From assembly GCA_964431685.1 (NCBI GenBank), contig CAYSLA010000051.1, positions 1 to 21,152 on the forward strand: a stretch of 21,152 nt of DNA. The letters run 5' to 3'. The notes beneath the pieces were generated by a model, which was given only the letters and a program-made list of their open reading frames with translations, ran no database searches and was not told the DNA's origin. The position numbers and the translations under genes are program-made. Below, piece by piece: positions 14,450 to 21,069 of this stretch. The stretch comes from CAYSLA01 sp964431685 (GTDB lineage: Bacteria > Armatimonadota > UBA5829). Numbering within the stretch: the first letter of the stretch is position 1; each line of letters starts with the position of its first letter.

Positions 14450-14861
14450 TGACAATGGCCAAGCCGTTAGCCCACCTACAACCCGGCATCCCGGCCGCAT
14501 AAAGAATTCCGCAACTCTCATAGAGAGGGTGCGGCGCTAACAATAGCACGAGGTTGACCGATTCCGCCATACGAATGGTCTCGGGATCGGGACGCTTATT
14601 CCTCACAAAGACCACTGCCTTGAGATCCAGCATCTCCGCCGTACGCACCACCTGCGAGTTTGTCAGACCCGTAAGCAACACCGAACCCGGCTTTGTAAAC
14701 GCCAGTACATCGCTCATCAGGTCACAGCCACAAGCAGTGCCTACGACCTGGTCCGACAGGTGCTCGCAGCAAATGATCTCGCCATCTAGAAACTCGCACA
14801 CCTGTTTGATTGTAAAACCTGCCCCACTACTGGGAGACTGCGCAGTCATTTCTTGCGTCAT
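14442..14861 (-). CDS. DRTGG-domain protein (first gene of the operon)
   Basis: This 139-residue protein has the DRTGG-type pattern FTIKQVCEFLDGEII, then TACGCDLMSDVLAFTKPGSVL, then AEMLDLKAVVFVRNKRPDPE, and a cysteine-containing C-terminal half (YESCGILYAAGMPGC). Its function is unknown; these domains may bind a small ligand. It is related to the gene at 12291-12638 in the DLxSDVLA region. ATG at 14861 has no convincing Shine-Dalgarno sequence because an 18-bp palindrome ends 3 bases upstream; a second ATG lies four codons in. It starts the transcript predicted from the promoter at 14984-15012. Confidence 0.82.
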   Translation of the reverse strand: MTQEMTAQSPSSGAGFTIKQVCEFLDGEIICCEHLSDQVVGTACGCDLMSDVLAFTKPGSVLLTGLTNSQVVRTAEMLDLKAVVFVRNKRPDPETIRMAESVNLVLLLAPHPLYESCGILYAAGMPGCRWANGLAIVND

Positions 14862-14864
14862 CGT

Positions 14865-14882
14865 TTGTGATATTTTTCACAA
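14865..14882. promoter_or_regulatory. Rex-like (or CRP/FNR-family-like) operator
   Basis: TTGTGATATTTTTCACAA is an inverted repeat with TTGTGA and TCACAA half-sites. It differs at one base from the Rex pattern TTGTGAA-N4-TTCACAA and also fits TGTGA-N6-TCACA of CRP-family sites. It lies 3 bp upstream of the operon's first ATG and about 95 bp downstream of the predicted transcription start. Rex senses NADH/NAD+ and controls fermentative hydrogenases in several anaerobes, so it is the more attractive reading here. Confidence 0.6.
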
Positions 14883-14910
14883 TGCCGGTCTGATACACCT
14901 AATCCCTTAT

Positions 14911-14944
14911 CCTCCCTGCTGACCCCGAATAAGTAGCGGGGAGG
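14911..14944 (-). promoter_or_regulatory. 5' leader with competing hairpins
   Basis: In the leader RNA, CCCCG (14941-14937) can pair with CGGGG (14927-14923), while CCTCCC (14944-14939) can pair with GGGAGG (14916-14911). The two pairings share bases 14939-14941, so the full stems exclude each other. No known riboswitch family was recognised. Confidence 0.3.
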
Positions 14945-14983
14945 AATAGACTGGTAACCAGCATCTCGCTCTTTCTAGATATA

Positions 14984-15012
14984 ATTATACGCAGGCTCAG
15001 AGCGAGTGTCAA
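14984..15012 (-). promoter_or_regulatory. sigma-70-type promoter of the hydrogenase operon
   Basis: On the minus strand TTGACA (15012-15007) and TATAAT (14989-14984) are separated by exactly 17 bp, a perfect consensus match. The expected transcript start near 14976 leaves a leader of about 115 bases. The 401-bp divergent gap (14862-15262) also holds the operator, the leader hairpin and, on the other side, the upstream region of the Gfo/Idh gene, where I see no clear promoter. Confidence 0.8.
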
Positions 15013-15262
15013 CACACTCTTTCCAGGCTAAGGCAACATAGCGTCATCTCGCCCCTGCAACTTTCGGCGGTCCGCTTCAACCCCGAGTGTGGAAGGCATG
15101 CACAGTCGTCTGAACCGAGCCTCACGACCACAAGCAAAACTACCACCAAAAACATTTCGGACGAAGGATTTGCCATCAAGTATAGATAACATAGCATCAG
15201 CAGGATGTTTCAGAATCGACTCATCACAACAAATCAACGAAACCGGGGGAGTCTTACAGACA

Positions 15263-16297
15263 ATGAAACGATACAGCAAAGCATCCGACATTCGCGTCGG
15301 TGTAATAGGGTACGGTGGGGCGTACGCGATGGGACCATGCCATCTCAATTTCATGAAGCAAGCAGGCATGACACCGTCTGCTGCGTGCGACGTAGACCCT
15401 GAGCGAATGGTTCAAGCAAAGATAGACTATCCGGAGATAGATACGTTCACCGATGTCAACGAGATGCTCGCGAAATCCAAACTCGATCTGGTGGTAATCA
15501 TCACACCCCACAACACGCACGCTGCTCTGGCAGTGAAATGCCTGGGCGCAGCGAAACACGTCGTCTGCGAGAAACCCCTCGCCATCACCACTGAAGAGTG
15601 CGACGAGATGATCGCGGCCGCGAGATCCAACGATGTTGTGCTATCAACTTTCCACAACCGTCACTGGGACGGCTGCATCCTGGAGGCGGTCAGGCAGGTA
15701 AAGCAAGATAACGCCATCGGGGACGTCTTCCGCATAGAAGCGCACATGCAGAGCTATGGTAAGCCGGGCGACTGGTGGCGAAGCAGCAAATCTATCTCGG
15801 GCGGAATACTGTATGACTGGGGCGTGCATCTCCTGGAGTATTCACTGCAGATCATGGATGGAAGTCTGACCGAGGTCAGCGGATACGCAAAGAAAGGGTT
15901 CTGGGGTCCGCAGACAGTCTGGAAGGACGACACCAATGAGGACGAGGGCTTCTTGGTGGCCAGATTCGACAACAGCAAGTGGATAACACTCAGCATGTCG
16001 AGTATCGACTCCAAACCAAAGGAGAACTGGCTGGAAATCACCGGCACCAAAGGCGCCTTTACATTCGACTTCGAGAAATGGACTTGCATCCGTCAGGTGG
16101 GCGACAGCGCTGATATCACGTCCGGCAAGAACCCCGACGGCCAGAACGAGAAGTACTACCAGAACATCGCAGACCATCTAGTCAATGGCGATGATCTTGT
16201 GATCACTCCTGAATGGTCGAGAAGGCCAATCCACATACTTGATCTCGCCTGCAGAAGCGCCACCGAAGGTCAGGCGTTGAGAGCAATCTACGCGTAA
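15263..16297 (+). CDS. Gfo/Idh/MocA family oxidoreductase
   Basis: This 344-residue protein belongs to the NAD(P)-dependent dehydrogenase family that usually acts on sugars or inositol. The N-terminal Rossmann fold shows VGVIGYGGAYAMGPCH. VVIITPHNTHAALAV and the family's conserved Lys in HVVCEKPLAIT follow, and the C-terminal half carries the substrate domain (SISGGILYDWGVHLLEY). The frame is open upstream to 15089, but ATG 15263 fits because the Rossmann strand begins shortly after it and GGGGGAG (15244-15250) precedes it; the upstream residues do not look like family sequence. The exact substrate is not determinable. It converges on a rhamnose isomerase-like gene, which suggests a sugar-related role. 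Confidence 0.9.
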   Translation: MKRYSKASDIRVGVIGYGGAYAMGPCHLNFMKQAGMTPSAACDVDPERMVQAKIDYPEIDTFTDVNEMLAKSKLDLVVIITPHNTHAALAVKCLGAAKHVVCEKPLAITTEECDEMIAAARSNDVVLSTFHNRHWDGCILEAVRQVKQDNAIGDVFRIEAHMQSYGKPGDWWRSSKSISGGILYDWGVHLLEYSLQIMDGSLTEVSGYAKKGFWGPQTVWKDDTNEDEGFLVARFDNSKWITLSMSSIDSKPKENWLEITGTKGAFTFDFEKWTCIRQVGDSADITSGKNPDGQNEKYYQNIADHLVNGDDLVITPEWSRRPIHILDLACRSATEGQALRAIYA

Positions 16298-16315
16298 GGC
16301 AGGCCTGCTCGGTGG

Positions 16316-16398
16316 GTCCGACACTCCTGTCGGACTCGCCTGTCACGAGTTGTGCACGACATAGCCTTGGGGGCCGTTCCAACACGGCTCCCAAGGCT
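16316..16398. terminator. two hairpins between convergent genes, probable bidirectional terminator
   Basis: GTCCGACA (16316-16323) pairs with TGTCGGAC (16328-16335). AGCCTTGGG (16363-16371) pairs with CCCAAGGCT (16390-16398), with an additional inner CCGT/ACGG pairing. They fill the gap between the Gfo/Idh gene and the convergent isomerase. T-runs after the stems are weak (AATCTTCGTCCTT on the plus strand). Confidence 0.55.
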
Positions 16399-16431
16399 GT
16401 AATCTTCGTCCTTCAACAATCGCGGCACGGA

Positions 16432-17670
16432 TCAGGCGCCGAGACCGCCGCTGCCTGAACGAACACCGCGTTCGGTAGTGACCCGTTCAATGTATCCGCT
16501 CGCCCGGAACGCGTCCAGCGGGTTGGGATCAAGACCCATTTCAACGCGAACCGTTTTGAGGAGCGGTTCTACGTCAGTGTTGAAGGCCTCCACCAGACAG
16601 TTCTCTGCCGCAACAAGATCCTTGTCAATCTGAGCCTGGTGCAGCTTCTTGCGATCCACGCACATTGCCTTCGCGTACATCGATTGGACGGTCATGATGG
16701 TCTGGATCATCGCGTCAATCTTGCCCTTCGTGATATGCGACTGATCGATGACATAGGCGACCTCTGGATTGCCGTTGGGCTTCTCCTCAGCCTTCACCAG
16801 TTCATTGTAGATCAGGAACAGCTCGTATGGATTGATAGAACCGGCCGTCAGGTCGTCATCCGCATACTTATGGTTGTTGAAATGGAAGCCGCCCAGCCGT
16901 TCCTCGTCTATCAGGAAAGCCACTATATGCTCGATGTTGGTCGCCGGCAGGTGATGGCCTATGTCAACCAGCACGTGAGCGTTGGGGCCACTCTTCTGGG
17001 ACAGCACATAGCTCATTCCCCAGTCGGCAATGTCGGTGTGATAGAAACCGGGTTCAAAGGGCTTATACTCAACAAGCATCCGCATACCGGGCGGCATTGC
17101 GTCGTGAACCTGCTTGAGACATTCCTGAGCATATCCCTTTCTGCGCCGGAAGTCACCCTGGCCGGGGTAGTCAGTTCCGTCGGCAAACCACAGGCTCAAG
17201 AGGTTGGAACCAAGTTTCTTACCGATTTCTATCGAATCGAGAATATGATCAAGGGCTTTCTTACGCACGGCCGGGTCTTCGTTGGTTATGCTGCCAAACG
17301 CGTACTCGGGGGCCTGGAAAACATTCGGGTTGATCGCGCCAATCTTGACACCCAGTGAAGCCGCATAGTCGGCCAGCGTTTCACAATCGGAGAGGCCGTT
17401 TGGGAAGTCCCAAAGCACGTGCACTGCCACCGTTGGCGCCACTCCAGTAAACTTGTGAACCTGAGCCGCGTCAGCGACCTTCTCCTCCACCGTGACCGCC
17501 GACCCGGCCTGCTTGTATGCGCCGAACCGCGTGCCGGAATCTGCATAGCCCCAGCTTGGGGTCTCAATCTTCTGCGCTTTCAGGCGAGCGCCAATGGACG
17601 CGATGTCCACTCCCCTACCCTCCAGCTTGTGCGTAAGTATCTCGTATTCCGTTTTCAGATCACAGGACAT
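16432..17670 (-). CDS. rhaI: L-rhamnose isomerase-like sugar isomerase (RhaI, Pseudomonas stutzeri type)
   Basis: This 412-residue TIM-barrel aldose-ketose isomerase probably interconverts L-rhamnose and L-rhamnulose or a related sugar. Recognisable features are VHVLWDFPN; INPNVFQAPEYAFGS; SLWFADGTDYPGQGDF; VEYKPFEPGFYHTDIADWG, with a metal-binding Glu; VLVDIGHHLPATNIEHI, with an Asp and the substrate-near His pair; and GFHFNNHKYADDDL, with further metal ligands. The C-terminal tail is glycine-rich. ATG 17670 follows CGGAGGAA at a spacing of about 11. Specificity within this family varies (rhamnose, allulose and others), so the substrate is inferred. No rhamnulokinase or aldolase genes are nearby. 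The gene converges with the Gfo/Idh oxidoreductase. Confidence 0.85.
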   Translation of the reverse strand: MSCDLKTEYEILTHKLEGRGVDIASIGARLKAQKIETPSWGYADSGTRFGAYKQAGSAVTVEEKVADAAQVHKFTGVAPTVAVHVLWDFPNGLSDCETLADYAASLGVKIGAINPNVFQAPEYAFGSITNEDPAVRKKALDHILDSIEIGKKLGSNLLSLWFADGTDYPGQGDFRRRKGYAQECLKQVHDAMPPGMRMLVEYKPFEPGFYHTDIADWGMSYVLSQKSGPNAHVLVDIGHHLPATNIEHIVAFLIDEERLGGFHFNNHKYADDDLTAGSINPYELFLIYNELVKAEEKPNGNPEVAYVIDQSHITKGKIDAMIQTIMTVQSMYAKAMCVDRKKLHQAQIDKDLVAAENCLVEAFNTDVEPLLKTVRVEMGLDPNPLDAFRASGYIERVTTERGVRSGSGGLGA

Positions 17671-17735
17671 TACTGTCTATTCCTCCGTTTGTGGTTGTGT
17701 AGTAGCCCGCGCAACTCAAGTCACGGATATGCTGA

Positions 17736-17767
17736 ATATGCTTCGGGACAGTTGTCCCGAAGCATAT
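17736..17767. repeat. 15-bp-stem inverted repeat between smpB and the isomerase gene
   Basis: ATATGCTTCGGGACA and its complement TGTCCCGAAGCATAT face each other across a GT centre. Flanking GGATAT (17725-17730) and ATATCC (17773-17778) can extend it. The core TTCGGGA...TCCCGAA resembles the hairpins at 5094-5277. It may act as a smpB terminator on the minus strand, although no T-run follows, or be a repeat-family member. The rest of the 117-bp gap shows only the isomerase's ribosome binding site. Confidence 0.65.
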
Positions 17768-17787
17768 CCATCATATCCCTGCGGCAA

Positions 17788-18255
17788 TCATTCTCGCTCT
17801 GCTTCAGCCCTTCTTCGATCGCGTTCGACGTCTCTGGCGGCGATGGCGTCGCGTTTGTCGTATAGCTTCTTGCCCCTGGCAAGCGCTACTTGGACCTTCG
17901 CATAGCCCCGCGCAAAGTATATCCTGAGAGGCACGAGGGTGAAACCTTTCTCCTGAAGTTGCCGATGTATCTTCTGAATCTCGTGTTTGTGCAGGAGAAG
18001 TTTGCGGGGTCGGACCGGTTCCACATTGCTGCGATTGCCCTGTTCATACGGAGATATGCGCATCCCGTGCAACACTATCTCCCCGTTCTCCGACTTGCAG
18101 AAGGCTTCCTGCAGGTTAGCTTTCCCATCACGCAGCGACTTCACTTCCGTACCAACGAGCACGATACCTGCCTCGTACGTATCACCAATGTGATACTCGT
18201 GCCAAGCTTTTCTGTTCGTTATGCTGACGGATTTGGGTCTTTCATTCTTCGCCAT
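17788..18255 (-). CDS. smpB: SsrA-binding protein SmpB
   Basis: This 156-residue SmpB delivers tmRNA to stalled ribosomes for trans-translation. Family features are ITNRKAWHEYHI, YEAGIVLVGTEVKSLRDGKANL, MRISPYEQGN, RPRKLLLHKHEI, VPLRIYFARGYAKVQVALARGKKLYDKR and a basic C-terminal tail. The length is normal. The frame is open to 18423, but the ATG at 18255 gives the conventional N-terminus (MAKNERPKSVSITN). No Shine-Dalgarno sequence precedes it; instead a TATAAT lies 9 bases upstream. It starts 47 bp after the kinase stop, so it might also be read from the kinase transcript. No tmRNA gene (ssrA) was recognised nearby. Confidence 0.95.
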   Translation of the reverse strand: MAKNERPKSVSITNRKAWHEYHIGDTYEAGIVLVGTEVKSLRDGKANLQEAFCKSENGEIVLHGMRISPYEQGNRSNVEPVRPRKLLLHKHEIQKIHRQLQEKGFTLVPLRIYFARGYAKVQVALARGKKLYDKRDAIAARDVERDRRRAEAERE

Positions 18256-18264
18256 AGCAACGAT

Positions 18265-18273
18265 ATTATAGCA
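18265..18273 (-). promoter_or_regulatory. extended -10 promoter for smpB, possibly leaderless
   Basis: TGCTATAAT on the minus strand is a perfect extended -10 element. Transcription would begin about 7 bases downstream, only 2-3 bases before the smpB ATG, giving an essentially leaderless message. No good -35 box is visible at 17 bp. Confidence 0.5.
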
Positions 18274-18302
18274 GAAGCGAGCACCTTGTTGACACTTCGC
18301 TC

Positions 18303-19496
18303 TTAGCCTGGGGCAGCGATGGCCGCAATCAGCGCGATGAAGTGGATCACCAATGCAACCACGGAGATGCCGACGGCCGTGCCTCCCCGCGGATCGTTTC
18401 TCTGGGATGCCACAACACCACATATCAGTCCTGCTATCGCAAATCCGCCAAAGAAGAAACCAATTATCCCAAGGACTATGCCGATGGTTCCCAGGCTGGA
18501 ATCAGAAGCAACTGGCCGAGGTGGCCCGTAGTAACCCGGCGGAATAGGAGGCGGAAGCTGTGACGGGGGAGTATGCTGAGGAACAGGGGGTTGATAGGGC
18601 GGAATAGGAGGCGGCGGAGCGAAAGTGGTTTGGGATCCGACGTTTGCATTCGTGGTCTGCACCGGCGGGCGCGGTGCAGTTGCCGGTGACCGTCGGTTAC
18701 GTATGTCCGAAAGCATATCCGCCGCTGTCTTGTATCTATCGTTAGGATCCTTCGCGAGGGCCTTGGAGATAATGCCCTGCCAGTAGTCGGGCGCTCCGAC
18801 GATGGGGTCCGGCTGGGAATACGCAATCAGATGAGTAATAGCAGTAATGCTGTCGCCGTCGAATGGCTTCCTTCCGGTGATGCACTCATAGAGGACAACT
18901 CCGACCGAAAACAAGTCGCTCCGTGCGTCGATAGGCTTGCCGAGCACTTGTTCGGGTGACATATACGCCGGACTCCCCATTACCTCCCCCGCGACAGTCA
19001 TGGTGGCAGAAGAGACAATCTTGGCGATACCAAAATCCATCAACTTCAGACGGCTGTTCTGCCCTATGATAATGTTATCAGGCTTAATGTCGCGGTGGAT
19101 GATTCCGGCAGCGTGAGCGACTTCCAGAGCACCCAGAAGCTGCTCGGCATAATCCCTCAATCTATCCTCACCAACACGCTGCTCAAACTTCAGCACGTTA
19201 CGCAGTGTAGTTCCACTGCAGAACTCCATCACCAGATAGTGCTGTCCGTTCTCCGCTCCCGCCTCATAGACCTGAGCTATGTTTGGGTGCACGAGTGAAC
19301 CAGCGGCCTTTGCTTCTCTGTAGAACCGTTCCACAAGTTGCCTGCGGTCCGCTCCACTGGGCAGCGAAGCTGTCGACAAGAGTTTTACGGCCACGGTGCG
19401 CCCGGTCTGAGTGTCACGCGCCTCGTAGACCACACCCATGTTTCCACGGCCGACCTCTCGCACGATCGCGTATTTTCCGATCTTCTGCAGACTCAT
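18303..19496 (-). CDS. membrane-anchored Ser/Thr protein kinase (PknB-like)
   Basis: This 397-residue Hanks-type kinase has a P-loop (GRGNMGVVYEA, about 17-26), the ATP-binding K38 in VAVKLL, catalytic HRDIKPDN (D136), DFGIAK (154-159), and SPAYMSPEQ at the end of the activation segment. The kinase domain ends near residue 265. A Pro-rich linker (about 270-330, many PPxPP) leads to two C-terminal membrane helices (GTIGIVLGIIGFFFGGFAIA and AVGISVVALVIHFIALIAAI). The kinase domain is thus cytoplasmic, but there is no extracellular sensor domain. It overlaps the upstream FHA gene by 4 bases (ATGA), so the two are probably functional partners: the FHA domains may bind phosphothreonine made by this kinase. 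Confidence 0.92.
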   Translation of the reverse strand: MSLQKIGKYAIVREVGRGNMGVVYEARDTQTGRTVAVKLLSTASLPSGADRRQLVERFYREAKAAGSLVHPNIAQVYEAGAENGQHYLVMEFCSGTTLRNVLKFEQRVGEDRLRDYAEQLLGALEVAHAAGIIHRDIKPDNIIIGQNSRLKLMDFGIAKIVSSATMTVAGEVMGSPAYMSPEQVLGKPIDARSDLFSVGVVLYECITGRKPFDGDSITAITHLIAYSQPDPIVGAPDYWQGIISKALAKDPNDRYKTAADMLSDIRNRRSPATAPRPPVQTTNANVGSQTTFAPPPPIPPYQPPVPQHTPPSQLPPPIPPGYYGPPRPVASDSSLGTIGIVLGIIGFFFGGFAIAGLICGVVASQRNDPRGGTAVGISVVALVIHFIALIAAIAAPG

Positions 19497-20917
19497 CTAC
19501 TGGTAAACCTCAGGCTCGTGGATCCTACGTGCACCGCCGCACCCGACGACAAAGGCGCCCGTGCCACGCGTGCACCATTCAGGAACGTTCCATTTGAACT
19601 GTTGTTGTCCTGAATATAGTATACTCCACTCTCCAGAACGATGCTTGCGTGTCGGCGCGAAACAGCCCCATCGCGGTCAAGGACAATCGAATTCGAGGCA
19701 TCTCGACCGATGTCCACGGTGTTTGACCTGATCTCAAACACGCTGCCCGCATGCGGCCCGGATTCGACACTCAAGGACGCACCCGACGTCGGAATGGAGG
19801 AGAATGGTCCGGCAGCGAGACTCGTGTCGGGTGAACACGCACACCTGCCTGTCACGGAGTCCGGCGGGCTGCCGCAGAACGGGCACATTCCCCCTCCCTG
19901 CAGCGGTTGCGGCGGTGCTGTATATGGCAGTTCGACTGGAGCCTGATACGGCATCTGATATGGCTGCGCAGTGACAGAAGGTTGATATGCGCCAGCATAG
20001 GCGCCTGCCTTGCAGCCGAACGCAAGGTTGAACTTGCCAATAGCTATGACAGAACCGTCATTCAGCGGCTGATTCGTGGTGCGAACTCCGTTGACCGCAG
20101 TACCTGAGCGACTACCTTCATCAATCAGCACGAAGCTCTTCCAGTCCGCCGTGCGGATCGAGGCGTGACGTTTCTCGACCGACACGTCGCCAAAGAGAGG
20201 GATATCCGCGAGTTCGTCGCGCCCGATCGAGGTAATTGGCTTGTTGAGGATGAACCGCTTGCCTTCGTTTCTGCCTGCAAGCACGGTAACCCAGGCAACC
20301 TTCGCTGCTTCCTCCACCCAGGTCACCGCAGCGCCTGTGAAAACCCCGATAAGAACGTCGCCGATGAGCCTGCTGGCTGTTCCGGATTGAAACGGCATAC
20401 TGACCAGATCAAATAGCAGCCCCGCTGCTCCGCCACCGATAGCTCCGCCAAGGAATCCCTGCCAACACTTGCGGCTGCTCAGGCCGAATATGCCTCCCAC
20501 CAACCCGATCCCAGCTCCGACAGCCGACCAGCCAATGGTTCTGGCCGCAATAACCGAGACAATGTTTGCGCCGGAGGAAGCCAACATCAGGCCAAAGACC
20601 ACCTGACCTATAAACCCACCAACCGCTCCGCAGGCGGCGCCACCGACCCCTCCAACCAGGCAACGAAGCAGGAGCCTGCTGTAGCCGCCGACTCCGATCT
20701 CGTCTGACACACCGAGCCCGGCCCCAACCAGCGCGCCCACCAAAGCAAACATGGCTACGGCAGACGTAATGGCGTTGCCCGTACTCGGTATGTTGCGCGT
20801 CATCTCCTGGGCTTCTCTAGCAGCAGTGGATGGCTCCAGAAACATGAACGCTATCAGCCCGCCTGCTCCACACAGCAGAGCGGCGCGAATGACACGAGGT
20901 GAGTCAAAGGATTTCAC
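19493..20917 (-). CDS. membrane protein with two FHA domains
   Basis: This 474-residue protein has an N-terminal half (about 10-215) with several glycine-rich hydrophobic segments, including repeated GxxxG patterns such as GGVGGAACGAVGGFIG. FHA domain 1 lies at about 220-300 (SIGRDELADIPL, EKRHASI, SGTAVNG). A Pro/Tyr/Gln-rich linker and a zinc-ribbon-like segment (MCPFCGSPPDSVTGRCAC, 344-361) follow. FHA domain 2 lies at about 394-472 (DIGRDASNSIVLD, VSRRHASI, NNSSNGTFLNG). FHA domains bind phosphothreonine peptides, and both keep the key Gly-Arg, Ser/Lys-Arg-His and Asn-Gly residues. The start is GTG at 20917 with GGAGG 7 bases upstream. It probably acts as a scaffold or substrate for the downstream kinase. 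Confidence 0.88.
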   Translation of the reverse strand: MKSFDSPRVIRAALLCGAGGLIAFMFLEPSTAAREAQEMTRNIPSTGNAITSAVAMFALVGALVGAGLGVSDEIGVGGYSRLLLRCLVGGVGGAACGAVGGFIGQVVFGLMLASSGANIVSVIAARTIGWSAVGAGIGLVGGIFGLSSRKCWQGFLGGAIGGGAAGLLFDLVSMPFQSGTASRLIGDVLIGVFTGAAVTWVEEAAKVAWVTVLAGRNEGKRFILNKPITSIGRDELADIPLFGDVSVEKRHASIRTADWKSFVLIDEGSRSGTAVNGVRTTNQPLNDGSVIAIGKFNLAFGCKAGAYAGAYQPSVTAQPYQMPYQAPVELPYTAPPQPLQGGGMCPFCGSPPDSVTGRCACSPDTSLAAGPFSSIPTSGASLSVESGPHAGSVFEIRSNTVDIGRDASNSIVLDRDGAVSRRHASIVLESGVYYIQDNNSSNGTFLNGARVARAPLSSGAAVHVGSTSLRFTSR

Positions 20918-20999
20918 GTAAGGACCTCCAATGGCCGATTCCCAACTATGAGTTCTACAGAAGCAGCCTCATCACCTCCCAAGCCGCGAACACTTCCTT

Positions 21000-21028
21000 T
21001 TGACAAGTGAGCTGCGCAGCTATATACT
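21000..21028 (+). promoter_or_regulatory. sigma-70-type promoter with palindrome in the spacer
   Basis: TTGACA (21000-21005), a 17-bp spacer and TATACT (21023-21028) point rightward to the partial gene at 21070. The spacer contains a perfect 12-bp palindrome AGCTGCGCAGCT (21010-21021), a possible operator. Upstream, 20918-20999 holds only the ribosome binding site of the FHA gene; I see no clear promoter for that gene. Confidence 0.65.
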
Positions 21029-21069
21029 TCACCAAGAAAACCTTCTGGAAGCACGTTGGAGTCAAGAGC

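Noticed and set aside
14865..14908. Possible leader peptide starting at a GTG upstream of the first DRTGG gene
   Set aside because: The frame is out of phase with the gene, there is no convincing ribosome binding site at good spacing, and the operator palindrome explains the bases.
15089..15262. Upstream in-frame extension of the Gfo/Idh gene
   Set aside because: The Rossmann fold begins right after 15263, a ribosome binding site precedes that ATG, and the extra residues look non-coding.
18256..18423. Upstream extension of smpB by 56 residues
   Set aside because: It overlaps the end of the kinase gene; SmpB proteins start near MAKNER, and the extension is arginine- and cysteine-rich without family similarity.
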